Below are positions 17,798 to 27,400 of a DNA stretch of 64,000 bases, piece by piece. Under the pieces are notes generated by a model. It saw nothing but the letters and a program-made list of their open reading frames with translations, had not been told where the DNA came from and did no database searches. Each line of letters begins with the position of its first letter. Position 1 is the stretch's first letter. The stretch is from Pseudomonas taiwanensis (lineage in GTDB: Bacteria; Pseudomonadota; Gammaproteobacteria; Pseudomonadales; Pseudomonadaceae), in NCBI RefSeq assembly GCF_013393345.1, contig NZ_QJRF01000066.1, forward strand, positions 248,001 to 312,000. Direction: 5' to 3'. The position numbers and the translations under genes were made by a program.

Positions 17798-17931
17798 CAG
17801 AAGCTGTGCTGCGTATTTCGATCGACCTACGGCATCCATCCTACGGCGTTCCCGGCAGCACCCACCTACACGCAGGTTGCGGTTGAGCTACGCGAAGCCC
17901 AACGAACGCGCGTCCCGGCAGCCAAGCACCA

Positions 17932-18351
17932 TCACTGCTTGTAAGGGTCCAGAACCGCTTCCTTCGGGCCCTTCAGCATCCACACCACCAGCTTCGCCGG
18001 TTTGGAGTCGCTGGCATTGCGCGATTGCAGGTGGACGCTGCCAGCGGGCTCGTACCAACTTTCGCCCGCCTTGTAGTGCTTGGCTTCTTCGCCCTTGAGC
18101 TGGGAGATCACCTCCCCTTCCTCCACGTAGGCATACACCGAACCCGCATGACTGTGAGCCACGGAGCGCTGCCCCGGCGCATAGTCCACGGTCAGCAGGA
18201 TCGCCTGCTTGCCAGGTGCATTGAGCAACTCGTGATCCTGCAGGATGGTGACTTGCTCCTGGCCCTCGCCCGCTTCGTGCGCATAGGCCAACGGAACGTT
18301 CAACAGTGCCAGGCCGGCGGCCAGCACACTCAAGGTCTTCAGGTTGCGCAT
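17932..18351 (-). CDS. Exported cupin-domain protein
   Basis: 139 aa from the ATG at 18351; an earlier in-frame GTG would overlap the preceding gene. A signal peptide of about 24 residues ends AYAHEA. The mature part is a single cupin barrel, with metal-ligand pattern HSHAGSVYAYVEEG in motif 1 and the later His in AGSVHLQSRN. Such small periplasmic cupins usually bind a metal, and their substrates are mostly unknown. The start overlaps the end of the CMD gene region, so the two are one operon. Confidence 0.8.
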   Translation of the reverse strand: MRNLKTLSVLAAGLALLNVPLAYAHEAGEGQEQVTILQDHELLNAPGKQAILLTVDYAPGQRSVAHSHAGSVYAYVEEGEVISQLKGEEAKHYKAGESWYEPAGSVHLQSRNASDSKPAKLVVWMLKGPKEAVLDPYKQ

Positions 18352-18358
18352 GGTGGCC

Positions 18359-18799
18359 TCACTCACTCGGGATTTTGCGGAAACCGACTGCCAGCCGGTT
18401 CCAGGAATTGATGGTGCTGATTGCCACGGTCAAGTCCACCTGCTCGCGCTCGCTGAACTCGGCGGCCAGCTGCGCGTAGTCCTCATCCGGGGCGTGGGTT
18501 TCAGAAAGACGCGTCAGGGCTTCGGTCCAGGCCAGGGCGGCACGCTCGCGCGGGGTGAAGAAGGGGCTCTCGCGCCAGACTGCCACCGCATAGAGACGGC
18601 GCTCGGTTTCCCCGCGCTTGCGGGCATCCGAGCTGTGCAGGTCGACGCAGAAGGCGCAGCCGTTGAGCTGCGATGCACGCAGCTTCACCAGCTCCAGCAG
18701 CGGCTTCTCCAGCGGCAATTTGCTCACCGCAGCATCCAGGGCGAGCATCGCCTTGAGGGCATCGGGGGAGGCGGCGTAGAAATCCAGGCGGGGTGTCAT
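18359..18799 (-). CDS. Carboxymuconolactone decarboxylase / AhpD-like protein
   Basis: 146 aa with an all-helical CMD domain. The motif NGCAFCVDLH holds the redox-active Cys-x-x-Cys and the downstream His typical of AhpD-like peroxidase-associated proteins. The later ERAALAWTEALT and INSWNRLAVG match the domain's second half. The ATG at 18799 is preceded by GAGGATG. It is followed within a few bases by the exported cupin, an association that recurs in Pseudomonas. Role probably in peroxide or small-molecule defence; that part is inference. Confidence 0.85.
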   Translation of the reverse strand: MTPRLDFYAASPDALKAMLALDAAVSKLPLEKPLLELVKLRASQLNGCAFCVDLHSSDARKRGETERRLYAVAVWRESPFFTPRERAALAWTEALTRLSETHAPDEDYAQLAAEFSEREQVDLTVAISTINSWNRLAVGFRKIPSE

Positions 18800-18922
18800 C
18801 GGGGCATCCTCAGGGTGGGAAGGGATGCCTCCAAACTACTGCTGGCGGTGTCTTTGACCTACGGCCAATTGGCCTGAATACGGGGAGGCCAATCCTGATA
18901 AATCAGGCGGTCGCAGATCACC

Positions 18923-19020
18923 TGTAGGGGCGAATTCATTCGCCAACCGGACCGAAGGTTCGGCGCTTGGGCTTGGCCGTGGCAGCTGTGCAGCCATTGG
19001 CGATTGAAATCGCCCCTACA
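18923..19020. repeat. REP family B inverted pair
   Basis: Left arm TGTAGGGGCGAATTCATTCG (18923 on) and right arm ending GCGATTGAAATCGCCCCTAC near 19020, flanking about 50 bases, at the 3' end of the pcs gene. Confidence 0.75.
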
Positions 19021-19028
19021 AAATACGG

Positions 19029-19751
19029 TCAGGCTTTCAGCTTGTGTGTCCAGTCCAGCAGGCTGCGCCACAGGCAGATGCCCACGAAGTAGGCCGAGGC
19101 CAGCCACCAGATGCCCAGCACCAGGGATTTGTAGAACGGGTGCTGGAGAATGAGCAGCATGCTGCTGATCATCCACACGAAGGTGACCACGATGTTCAGC
19201 GGCATCAGCTTGCGTACCCGGAACGGGTGGAGGAACTTCAGTTTGGTCAGTGTCAGCGCTGCGAGGACGCAGATCAGCAGCAGGCTTACCACCGCCGGCG
19301 GATCGATGATCCAGATGTACAGCGCCACCACGTTCCACGCAGCGGGGAATCCCACGAAGTAGTTATCGCTGCTCTTCATGTTCAGATTGCAGAAACAGAA
19401 CAGCGACGACACCAGGATCAGGCTCACCGCCACCAGCGCCGTGTGCTCCGGCAGGTCGATGTAGCGGTAGATGAAGATGGCCGGAATGAACACGTAGGTG
19501 AGGTAGTCGATCACCAGGTCCAGGGTCGAGCCGTCGAAATTGGGCAGCATGGTGCTGGTCTGTACACGCCTGGCGAGGGTGCCATCCAGACCGTCTACCA
19601 GCAGGGCGGCGCCGAGCCAGAGGAGGCAATCGCGGGGCTGGTTGTCGAACAGGGCGAGAATGGCCATCAGGGCCAGCACAACGCCGGTGGCAGTGACACC
19701 GTGAGCGGACCAGGCCTTGGCTTTATTGACGACACTTATGTTGGTGGACAC
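19029..19751 (-). CDS. pcs: Phosphatidylcholine synthase
   Basis: 240 aa integral membrane enzyme with about eight hydrophobic helices. It condenses CDP-diacylglycerol with choline to give phosphatidylcholine in the inner membrane. The CDP-alcohol phosphotransferase signature has the Pcs-specific spacing D-G-x2-A-R-x12-G-x3-D-x3-D: DGTLARR at about residue 56, then GSTLDLVID. The general family has x8 at the longer gap, so the x12 form supports Pcs over PgsA or PssA. The start appears to be GTG at 19751, with no strong ribosome site. The gene stands alone. Synthesis needs external choline. Confidence 0.92.
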   Translation of the reverse strand: MSTNISVVNKAKAWSAHGVTATGVVLALMAILALFDNQPRDCLLWLGAALLVDGLDGTLARRVQTSTMLPNFDGSTLDLVIDYLTYVFIPAIFIYRYIDLPEHTALVAVSLILVSSLFCFCNLNMKSSDNYFVGFPAAWNVVALYIWIIDPPAVVSLLLICVLAALTLTKLKFLHPFRVRKLMPLNIVVTFVWMISSMLLILQHPFYKSLVLGIWWLASAYFVGICLWRSLLDWTHKLKA

Positions 19752-20016
19752 GAGGCAGCTCTGCTCTAAATGGTGGGCGACAGAATCGATAGACCGCGAT
19801 TATGCGTTAGCTTCTCAAATGCCTTCAGAGTTTTGTGAAGCCGGCCATGTCGTTTTCAGACATCTTCACCTTGCATATTCGAGCCTAGGTCATCCGCGCC
19901 AGACGGCAATACCGGTCGGCGGCGCGATCATCCGAAAAACGGCCCCCATCGGCGCGGACTTGCAGCCCGAATCCCAAGGCGGCACCCTTGCGCCCTTTCC
20001 AACCTGATCGACTGCC

Positions 20017-20229
20017 ATGAGCGCCCCATCCGATCCCACCCGCTGCCCACTTTGCGGCCAGAGCAACCAGTGCACCCAGGCTGATCCTGCCAGGAGTGGC
20101 GAGGCATGCTGGTGTTTCGACGCAAAGATCGACCCGGCTGTGATCGACAGGATTCCTCCGCAGGACATCGACCGCACCTGCCTCTGCCCCCGCTGCGCGC
20201 GCGCGTTGCCACCCGATGCACCAAGCTGA
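20017..20229 (+). CDS. Cysteine-rich CWC family protein
   Basis: 70 aa with seven Cys. Pairs and clusters CPLCGQSNQC, ACWCFDA and CLCPRC fit a small zinc- or metal-binding protein of the cysteine-rich CWC family. The stop overlaps the ATG of the pseudouridine synthase by one base (TGATG), so the two are translationally coupled. Function unknown; linkage to an RsuA-type enzyme is seen in other Pseudomonas. Confidence 0.8.
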   Translation: MSAPSDPTRCPLCGQSNQCTQADPARSGEACWCFDAKIDPAVIDRIPPQDIDRTCLCPRCARALPPDAPS

Positions 20230-20921
20230 TGCGCCTTGATCGATTTTTGAGCAATTTCCCGGAATTCAGCCGTCTCGATGCGCGCCTGCTGCTGGCCGCC
20301 GGTCGGATTCGAGTGGATGGCCAAACAGTTACCGACAGCCGCGTCGAGGTCCGGGAATTCAGCCGCGTCGAGCTCGACGATCGCCTGCTCCAGGCCGGCA
20401 AGCCAGCCCGCTACTTCATGCTCTACAAGCCTTCCGGCCATGTCAGCGCCACCGAGCACCCGGAGCATCCGACGGTGCTCGACCTGCTGGACGAGCCCGA
20501 CAAACACGAGCTGCACCTGGGCGGACGCCTGGACCTCACCACCACGGGCCTGGTGCTGATCACCAACGACGGACTCTGGTCGCGCCGGCTCACCCTGCCC
20601 GGCAGCAAGCAGCCCAAGGTCTACTACGTGGAAACCGAGCAACCCATCGGCGCGGAGTACATCGACATCTTCGCCCAGGGGCTCTATTTCGCCTATGAAG
20701 GGCTGACCACCCTCCCCGCCCAGCTGGAAATCCTCGCCCCCCGTGCAGCCCGGCTGACCCTCCATGAAGGCCGCTACCACCAGGTCAAGCGCATGTTCGG
20801 TCACTTCCAGAACAAGGTCGTACGCCTGCACCGCGAGAGCGTCGGCCCGCTGAAGCTTGACGCCCACATGCAGCCAGGCGACTACCGGTCGCTCACCGCC
20901 GCGGAAGTGGCCTGCTTTTAG
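20229..20921 (+). CDS. rsuA: 16S rRNA pseudouridine synthase RsuA
   Basis: 230 aa from the ATG at 20229, overlapping the CWC stop; the longer frame from 20106 lies in CWC coding sequence. N-terminal S4 RNA-binding domain (residues 1-60: MRLDRFLSN, DARLLLAAGRIRVDG). Catalytic domain with the RsuA/RluB/E/F motif GGRLDLTTTGLVLITNDG carrying the nucleophilic Asp, then HEGRYHQVKRMFGHF. The length and S4 domain fit RsuA (pseudouridine 516 of 16S rRNA). RluB/RluE/RluF paralogues share the motifs, so the exact site is a family-level call. Confidence 0.85.
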   Translation: MRLDRFLSNFPEFSRLDARLLLAAGRIRVDGQTVTDSRVEVREFSRVELDDRLLQAGKPARYFMLYKPSGHVSATEHPEHPTVLDLLDEPDKHELHLGGRLDLTTTGLVLITNDGLWSRRLTLPGSKQPKVYYVETEQPIGAEYIDIFAQGLYFAYEGLTTLPAQLEILAPRAARLTLHEGRYHQVKRMFGHFQNKVVRLHRESVGPLKLDAHMQPGDYRSLTAAEVACF

Positions 20922-21317
20922 CTAGAACACTCGTGAGTCACATCGGGATCGAATAACCCGACGAACTGCAAGAATTTTTCCTTTCAATACGCTTGCGAGT
21001 GAAATCATGGCCTGCTTAAATCGAACCCAAGGTCAGAGCGTGACCAAAGAGTCACGCCGACCGTCTAAGCGTTCCCTGCGGTCTCCTGTGCTCTGCACTC
21101 GTAGGTTCCCTGCCTGGTTAGAAGACTCGTTCGGTGCCCTGAAAGCGCCGGACTACCTCGTCTTTTCTCGACCTATCCGCTTGATAAATAAAGAATTTTA
21201 AAAATTCCCGCCTGACATTCGATTGTCATCGAAAGGCGTTTTCCTACTGCCAAGACTTAGAGCGGACCAAGCCGTTGAGAGGGCCCGCATGACCCATCTG
21301 CGCCAGGAGGAAACGAC
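20922..21317. other. 396-base gap upstream of phaG
   Basis: Moderately AT-rich, especially at 20960-21000 and 21175-21245. It should contain the phaG promoter. A 64-codon plus frame (21007-21201) has no ribosome site and no recognisable content. I see no convincing sigma-54 or lux-box-like element. Confidence 0.5.
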
Positions 21318-22199
21318 ATGAGGCCGGAAACCGCCATCGTCGAGATTCACAGCCAGTACAAGGTTTACACGGAGTTCTACGGCAACCCGGAAGCCAGGGA
21401 GACCATCATTCTGGTCAACGGCTCCTTGTCGACGACCGCCTCGTTCGCGCAGACAGTGAAATACCTGCAACCGCATTTCAACGTGGTGCTCTTCGACGAG
21501 CCCTATGCCGGCCAATCCAAGCCGCATAACGACAACTCGCGCTTCATCGGCAAGGAGACCGAGGCCGACATCCTCCTCCACCTGATCGAGCACTTCCGGG
21601 TGGACTACCTGATGTCCTTCTCGTGGGGCAGCGTTTCCGCCCTGCTCGCCCTGGCCCAGTGCCCGGCTCGGATCAAGAAGGCCATCGTCACCTCCTTCTC
21701 GCCCATCCTCAACGCGCCGATGATGGACTACCTCAACCGTGGCCTGGATTGCCTGTCCGCCATCGATCGTGACGCCGTGGGCCATCTGGTCAACAACACC
21801 ATCGGCAAATACCTGCCGAGCCTGTACCAGCGCTTCAACCACAAGCACTGCAGCAGCCTCGACGATCACGAATACCTGCAGATGCACCACCACGTGTGCC
21901 AGGTGCTGAACATGGATTCGCGCTGCTACGTGGATTGCCTGGCCAATGTCGACATCCCGCTGCTGTTCATCAATGGCGACCGGGATGAGTACACCTCCGC
22001 AGAGGATGCCCGCCACTTCGCCAAGCACGTGCGTGATTGCCAGTTCGCCACCATCGACAACGCCGGCCACTTCGTCGACGTCGAAACCAAGGCCGCCTGG
22101 CTGCAGACCCAGCAAGCCATGCTGGGCTTCCTCAAGACTCCGGCCACCAAGGGCATGGCTCGCCCACAGGTTGCCGACTACCAGGCAGTAGCCGTTTGA
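21318..22199 (+). CDS. phaG: 3-hydroxyacyl-ACP:CoA transferase/thioesterase PhaG
   Basis: 293 aa alpha/beta-hydrolase-fold protein close to Pseudomonas PhaG, which diverts 3-hydroxyacyl groups from fatty acid synthesis to polyhydroxyalkanoate monomers; RhlA is a paralogue. It starts MRPETAIVEIHSQYKVYTEF, and VNGSLSTTASFAQTVKYL, FNVVLFDEPYAGQSKPHN and KETEADILLHLIEHF are near-identical to PhaG in pattern and clearly closer to it than to RhlA. Nucleophile region MSFSWGSVSALLALA, catalytic Asp in FINGDRDEYT and His in DNAGHFVD. The start is preceded by a strong AGGAGG site. It stands alone, away from PHA synthase genes, as is usual. Confidence 0.9.
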   Translation: MRPETAIVEIHSQYKVYTEFYGNPEARETIILVNGSLSTTASFAQTVKYLQPHFNVVLFDEPYAGQSKPHNDNSRFIGKETEADILLHLIEHFRVDYLMSFSWGSVSALLALAQCPARIKKAIVTSFSPILNAPMMDYLNRGLDCLSAIDRDAVGHLVNNTIGKYLPSLYQRFNHKHCSSLDDHEYLQMHHHVCQVLNMDSRCYVDCLANVDIPLLFINGDRDEYTSAEDARHFAKHVRDCQFATIDNAGHFVDVETKAAWLQTQQAMLGFLKTPATKGMARPQVADYQAVAV

Positions 22200-22296
22200 A
22201 CGCGTGGCCGCCCGGACAGGCGCAAGTATTTTCAGTAACTTGTGGCTGCCCCGGGCTTCACCTCGCCCGCGCCTTCTGGTAAAAAGGGCACCCTTC

Positions 22297-22370
22297 GCGG
22301 GCGTCGTATAATGGCATTACCTGAGCTTCCCAAGCTCATGACGAGGGTTCGATTCCCTTCGCCCGCTCCA
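22297..22370 (+). tRNA. tRNA-Gly (anticodon CCC)
   Basis: 74 bases with encoded CCA. Acceptor GCGGGCG pairs with CGCCCGC. Anticodon stem TGAGC / GCTCA encloses loop TTCCCAA. T arm has GGTTCGATTCC. Its 3' end faces the integrase-like remnant. Confidence 0.95.
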
Positions 22371-22469
22371 TAATCCTCACGGAACCGCTCTAGCATGGGC
22401 CTTCCGCGACGGCTTTGAGGCAAATGGGTAGCTGTCAGTCCAAGAAATTCCATTTCTGAGGACTTACCC

Positions 22470-23152
22470 ATGTCTAAACCCACGCAACGCATCCCCCATC
22501 TGGTCTTCACCTCCGGTGTCGGCTTCCAGTACTACTTCGCCCTGCCAAAATCGATGAGCCAGATCCCGGGCCTGCCCAAGGCCGTGCGCTGGTCGCTCGG
22601 CTCGCACCACGAGACCGCCAAGCAACTCGCCGAGAAACTCAATGCCGGTTTTGGAAAGCTGGTGGCGAAGGCACCCGGCCTGAGTGCGCAGCAGGTGCTG
22701 CAGCAACTGGAACAGCTGCGCACCCTGAACTACCGGGCGCTGCACTCGCTGGACCTGCCCCTCGGCTCGCTGCCCCCCCGCAGCAGTTGGCACTTCAGCC
22801 CTTCACGGCGGGCTATCACCGCCTGGAGATTCTGGAAAGCCTGCGGCCGGTGGCCTTCAAAGACGGCGAGCAGTATTTCGCCGCCCTGGACGCGCCACTC
22901 AGCAAACCCGGCGCCAGCCAGATGCTTCTCGACTTCAAAACTTGGGGGGTTCCGCTCGGAACGCAAGACCTGAAGCGTGCTCGTTGGCGCACGGCCTTTT
23001 TGCTCGAAGCACTGCACCAGCTCAGCAAGTGGCCGGGCGATGGTTACGCGCATGCGAGCGCACCCAAACCGGATCAGGTAAAAACTGCTGGTACGCTGCT
23101 GGTAGGATTGAAGATCGCCGGCAGGAGAATCGGCTGGAAGCCGCGGAATATA
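22470..23152 (+). pseudogene. Frameshifted, truncated integrase-like gene
   Basis: The first frame (22470 onward, after a GAGGAC site) encodes an N-terminal domain HLVFTSGVGFQYYFALPKSM ... VRWSLGSHHETAKQLAEKLN. This fits the N-terminal arm-type domain of phage-type tyrosine recombinases (pattern hydrophobic-YYF-P-x-SLG-x-EA). After about 102 codons the frame breaks at a run of seven C (22773-22779). Restoring one C joins it to a second frame (LQPFTAGYHRLEILESLRPV ... FLLEALHQLSKWPGD) that runs without a native stop into the tRNA-Arg gene at 23153. No catalytic Arg/His/Tyr domain is present. A remnant is most likely; a sequencing error in the C run would explain the frameshift but not the missing C-terminal half. 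Confidence 0.6.
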
Positions 23153-23229
23153 TGGCGTCCCAGAGTGGGTTCGAACCACCAACCTTCCCCTTAGGAGGGG
23201 GATGCTCTATCCAATTGAGCTACTGGGAC
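23153..23229 (-). tRNA. tRNA-Arg (anticodon CCT)
   Basis: 77 bases with encoded CCA. Acceptor GTCCCAG pairs with CTGGGAC. Anticodon stem TCCCC / GGGGA encloses loop CTCCTAA. T arm has GGTTCGAACC. Its 3' end faces the integrase-like remnant. Confidence 0.95.
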
Positions 23230-23336
23230 GCGGCACTCGCCAATTGCTGGCGAGGTCCGGAGGACGGGCGGCATGTTAGCGACGTCCGTGCGTTTTGTCA
23301 TGCCTCGCGGGACCAGTGTCCCGCGAGGCCTTCACC

Positions 23337-24389
23337 TCAGCGGCCGAAGCGTTCTTCGGCCAGGCTATCTGCCACGGCGGTGGTGGTGCGGCCTTCGCTG
23401 TCGGCGCGAACGAAGATTTCCCGCAGGGTCTCGCCGATACCTTCGACATGCTGGCGCAGCGCCGTTTCGCTGCCGTTGCTGCGCTCGTACCAGACGTCGA
23501 TGATGCCACCGGCATTGATGGCGTAGTCCGGTGCGTAGAGGGTGCCGCGACGGCGCAGCTCCTCGGCCAGGCCCGCGTCGGCCAGCTGGTTGTTGGCGGC
23601 GCCGGCGATGATGGGCGCGCGCAGGGCTTCGAGGGTCTGCGGGTTGATGATGCCGCCCATGGCGCACGGCGCGAAGACGTCCACATCGAGGCCGTAGATT
23701 TCGTTCTGCCCCACTACCTGGGCGCCCAGTTGCTCGGCGGCTTTACGGGCGTTGGCTTCGTGGATATCGCAGACCCAAAGCTGGGCGCCCGCCTCCTTGA
23801 GGTACTGCGCCAGGCTGAAGCCCACCTGGCCAACGCCCTGGATGGCCACGCGCAGGCCGGTCAGGTCGTCACGGCCGAGTCGGTGCTTCGCTGCCACGCG
23901 GATGCCGACGAAGGTGCCGTAGGCGGTGGACGGCGACGGGTTGCCGTCACGCACGCCGCCACCCAGGGCTTCGCGGGTGCCGGCGCCGGCCACGTGGCGG
24001 CTGCGCTCGGCCATGATGCGCATCTCGGTGACGCCGGTGCCGGAGTCGGCGGCGGTGATGTAGCGGCCACCCAGGCTGTCGACGAAATCGCCCATGGCCT
24101 GGAACAGCGCTTCGCTCTTGTCGCGGTGCGGGTCGCCGATGATCACGGCCTTGCCGCCGCCCAGCGGCAGGTTGGCCAGGGCGGATTTGTAGGTCATGCC
24201 ACGGGACAGGCGCAGCACATCGCGCAGGGCCTGTTCGTCGTTCAGGTAGGGCCACATGCGGCAGCCGCCGAGGGCCGGGCCGAGGTTGCTGTTGTGGACG
24301 GCAATGATGGCCTTGAGGCCGGTGGCCTTGTCGTGGCCGAAGACCACCTGCTCGTGATGATCGAACTCGACATGGGTGAAGACGGACAT
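23337..24389 (-). CDS. ldh: Leucine (branched-chain amino acid) dehydrogenase
   Basis: 350 aa NAD-dependent Glu/Leu/Phe/Val dehydrogenase family enzyme that oxidatively deaminates leucine and related amino acids to 2-oxoacids. N-terminal substrate domain with [20 protein letters not shown] and active Lys in [22 protein letters not shown]-binding Rossmann motif in [25 protein letters not shown] and the downstream [15 protein letters not shown] complete the family signature. It lies 109 bases downstream of the indolepyruvate ferredoxin oxidoreductase on the same strand, so the oxoacids made here could feed that enzyme. Confidence 0.92.
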   Translation of the reverse strand: MSVFTHVEFDHHEQVVFGHDKATGLKAIIAVHNSNLGPALGGCRMWPYLNDEQALRDVLRLSRGMTYKSALANLPLGGGKAVIIGDPHRDKSEALFQAMGDFVDSLGGRYITAADSGTGVTEMRIMAERSRHVAGAGTREALGGGVRDGNPSPSTAYGTFVGIRVAAKHRLGRDDLTGLRVAIQGVGQVGFSLAQYLKEAGAQLWVCDIHEANARKAAEQLGAQVVGQNEIYGLDVDVFAPCAMGGIINPQTLEALRAPIIAGAANNQLADAGLAEELRRRGTLYAPDYAINAGGIIDVWYERSNGSETALRQHVEGIGETLREIFVRADSEGRTTTAVADSLAEERFGR

Positions 24390-24432
24390 GGAGGTACCTC
24401 TGTTTCGGTAGAGATGTGTATCAAGTCGAAGA

Positions 24433-24489
24433 GCGCCCTCTCCCCCGGCCCCTCTCCCGTATGCGGGAAAGGGGGGAGGTCTGGGGGCG
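24433..24489. repeat. Pyrimidine/purine-rich palindromic repeat
   Basis: GCGCCCTCTCCCCC ... GGGGGCG outer arms around an inner hairpin CCCCTCTCCCG-TATG-CGGGAAAGGGG, between the oxidoreductase and leucine dehydrogenase. It resembles the common CCCTCTCCC-type intergenic repeat of pseudomonads. Confidence 0.6.
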
Positions 24490-24498
24490 TAATTGGGT

Positions 24499-27400
24499 TC
24501 AGGCAGCCGGATCGAACAGGTGCAGCACCTGAATTTCGCTGGCGGTGAGACGGGCGCGAAGCTGCTTCTCCTGCTCGCGGACCTTGGCCAGGGCGCGATC
24601 CTTCACCGGGCCGTAACCACGGATCTGCTCCGGCAGTTCGGCGAGGGCGACGGCGGCGGCGTAGTTGCTCGGCTTCAGCTCCTTGATGAGCAGGTCGACC
24701 GTGGCCTCGTACCCGGCGATCAGCTCGCGCTCGACCTTGCGCTCCTCGCTATGGCCGAAGGGGTCGAAGGCGGAGCCACGCAGGAACTTGAAGCGCGCCA
24801 GCACACCGAAGGCCTTGAGCATCCAGGGTCCGAAGCGGCGCTTGCGCGGTTCGCCGGTGACCGGGTCGGGCTTGGCCAGCCAGGACGGCGCCAGGTAGAA
24901 CTCCAGGTGGAAGTCACCCTCGAACTGGGCTTCGAGCTGCTTGCGGAAGGCATCGGCGCTGTAGAGGCGCGCCACTTCGTACTCGTCCTTGTAGGCCAGC
25001 AGCTTGGCGTAGTAGCGAGCAACGGCGCGGCTCAGGGCCTTGTCTTCACCGCTGTCGGCCTGACGCACACGCTCCACCAGGGCGCGGTAGCGCTCGGCGT
25101 AATCGGCGTTCTGGTAGGCACGCAGGTGATCGGCGCGGTGCTGGATGATTTCTTCCAGGGTTTCGCAACGCGGTGCTTCCACTTCCGCCGGTTTGGCCAG
25201 CTTTTCCACCGCCACGAGGTCGTGGGCGGCGCGGCGACCCCAGAGGAACGCCTGCCGGTTGAGGGTGACCGACACGCCGTTGAGTTCGATGGCTTTATCG
25301 ATGGCTTCGGCAGAGATCGGCACCAGGCCGCGCTGATAGGCAAAGCCCAGCATGAACAGGTTGGTGGCGATGCTGTCGCCGAGCAGGCGGGTGGCCAGGC
25401 GCGTGGCGTCGACGAAGTGGGTCTTGGCACTACCGACAGCTTCTGCCAGCGCGTCGCGCATGGCCTGGCCGGGCACCTGGGCATCGGGATTGCGGGTGAA
25501 TTCTGCGGTCGCGGCCTCATGGCTGTTGACCACCGCGTGGGCGATTCGGTCGTTGAGCTTGGCCAGGGCCTCTTCGCTGGCCGCCACCACCAGGTCGCAA
25601 CCCAGCAGCAGGTCGGTCTCACCAGCGGCGATGCGCACGGCGTAGATGTCGTCCTGTTTGGCGGCGATGCGGATGTGGGTGATCACCGGGCCGAACTTCT
25701 GCGCCAGGCCGGCCTGGTCGAGGACGGTGCAGCCTTTGCCTTCGATGTGAGCGGCCATGCCCAGCAGCGCGCCGACGGTGGTCACGCCACTGCCGCCAAC
25801 GCCCGGCAGGAGGATGTTCCAGGGACGCTCCAGGCTCGGCTGGCGCGGTTCGGGCAACGCTACGAAGAGCGCCTTGGCACCGGCGGCCTCGGGCTTGCGC
25901 AGGCTGCCGCCATGCACGGTGACAAAGCTCGGGCAGAAGCCTTCAACGCAGGAGAAGTCCTTGTTGCAGGCGTTCTGGTCGATCTGGCGCTTACGGCCCA
26001 GTTCGGTTTCCAGCGGCAGCACGGACAGGCAGTTGGATTTGACGCTGCAGTCGCCGCAGCCTTCACACACGGCCGGGTTGATGAACGCGCGCTTGGCCGG
26101 GTCCACCAGCTTGCCGCGCTTGCGGCGGCGACGCTTTTCGGTGGCGCAGGTCTGGTCGTAGATCAGCACCGACACGCCCTTGAACTCGCGCAGCTCGCGC
26201 TGCACGGCATCCAGTTCGCGGCGATGGTGGAAGGTGACGATGGGCGCGAAGGTATCGCGAGTCGGGTACTTCTCCGGCTCGTCGGTGACCAGGGCGATGC
26301 GTTTCACGCCTTCGGCGAAGACCTGATGACTGAGCTGGTCGACGCGCAGTTCGCCGTCGATGGGCTGGCCGCCGGTCATGGCCACCGCGTCGTTGTAGAG
26401 GATCTTGTAGGTGATGTTGACCCCGGCGGCGACGGCCGCGCGCAGGGCCAGTTGACCGGAGTGGAAGTAGGTGCCGTCACCCAGGTTCTGGAAGATATGC
26501 GGGGTATCGGTGAAGGGGGCCTGGCCGATCCAGGTGGCACCCTCCCCGCCCATCTGCGTGTAGGTGTCGGTGTTACGGTCCATCCACTGGGTCATGTAGT
26601 GGCAGCCGATACCGCCCTGGGCGCGGCTGCCCTCGGGCAGTTTGGTGGAGCTGTTGTGCGGGCAGCCGGAGCAGAAGTGCGGCGTGCGGGTGGTCGTGTG
26701 CTTGGGCGCGGCCAGGGCTTTTTCCTTGGCGGCGAGGAAGGCCAGGCGGGATTCGATCTGCTCGCTGGAGTAGATCGGCGCCAGGCGCTTGGCGATGACG
26801 CGGGCGATCATGGCAGGGGTCAGTTCGCTGAGGTTGGGCAGCAGCGAGGTGCCCTCTTCGTCGAACTCGCCCACGACGCGCGGGCGTTTATCCACAGGCC
26901 AGTTATAGAGCTGGCCAGTAACCTGGTCCTCGATGACGCTGCGCTTCTCTTCCACCACCAGGATTTCATCCAGGCCTTCTGCGAATTCGTGGACGGAGAC
27001 GGGCTCCAGCGGCCAGCTCATGCCGACCTTGAGCACGCGCAGGCCGACCTTGGCACACAGCTCTTCGTCCAGGCCCAGGTCATTCAGGGCTTGGCGCACG
27101 TCGAGGTAGGACTTGCCGGTGGTGATGATGCCGAGGCGCGGGTTGGGCGAGTCGAGCATCACCTGGTTGAGGTTGTTGGCGCGGGCGAAGGCACGGGCGG
27201 CGTAGATCTTGTACATGTTGAGGCGCTTTTCCTGCGCCAGGGGCGGGTCCGGCCAGCGGATGTGCACGCCGTCTTCCGGCAGGACGAAGTCTTGAGGAAT
27301 CTGCACATCAACGCGCAGCGGGTCCACTTCCACCACGGCGGAGGAATCGACGTTCTCGGCGATGGTCTTGAGCGCCACCCAGCAACCGCTGTAACGCGAC

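Larger units (their letters stand above)
17592..17931. other. 340-base intergenic region made of REP elements
   Basis: Convergent intergenic region between the porin and the cupin gene. It carries two REP pairs, listed separately. The right end (about 17870-17910) has a degenerate piece resembling the longer family C palindrome at 46656. No gene is seen. Confidence 0.7.

Noticed and set aside
21007-21201. 64-codon frame upstream of phaG
   Set aside because: No ribosome site, basic Ser/Arg-rich composition and no known family.
23153-23194. Protein-like tail reading into tRNA-Arg (RVGSNHQPSP)
   Set aside because: This is the usual artefact of translating a tRNA gene; the coding remnant is taken to end before it.
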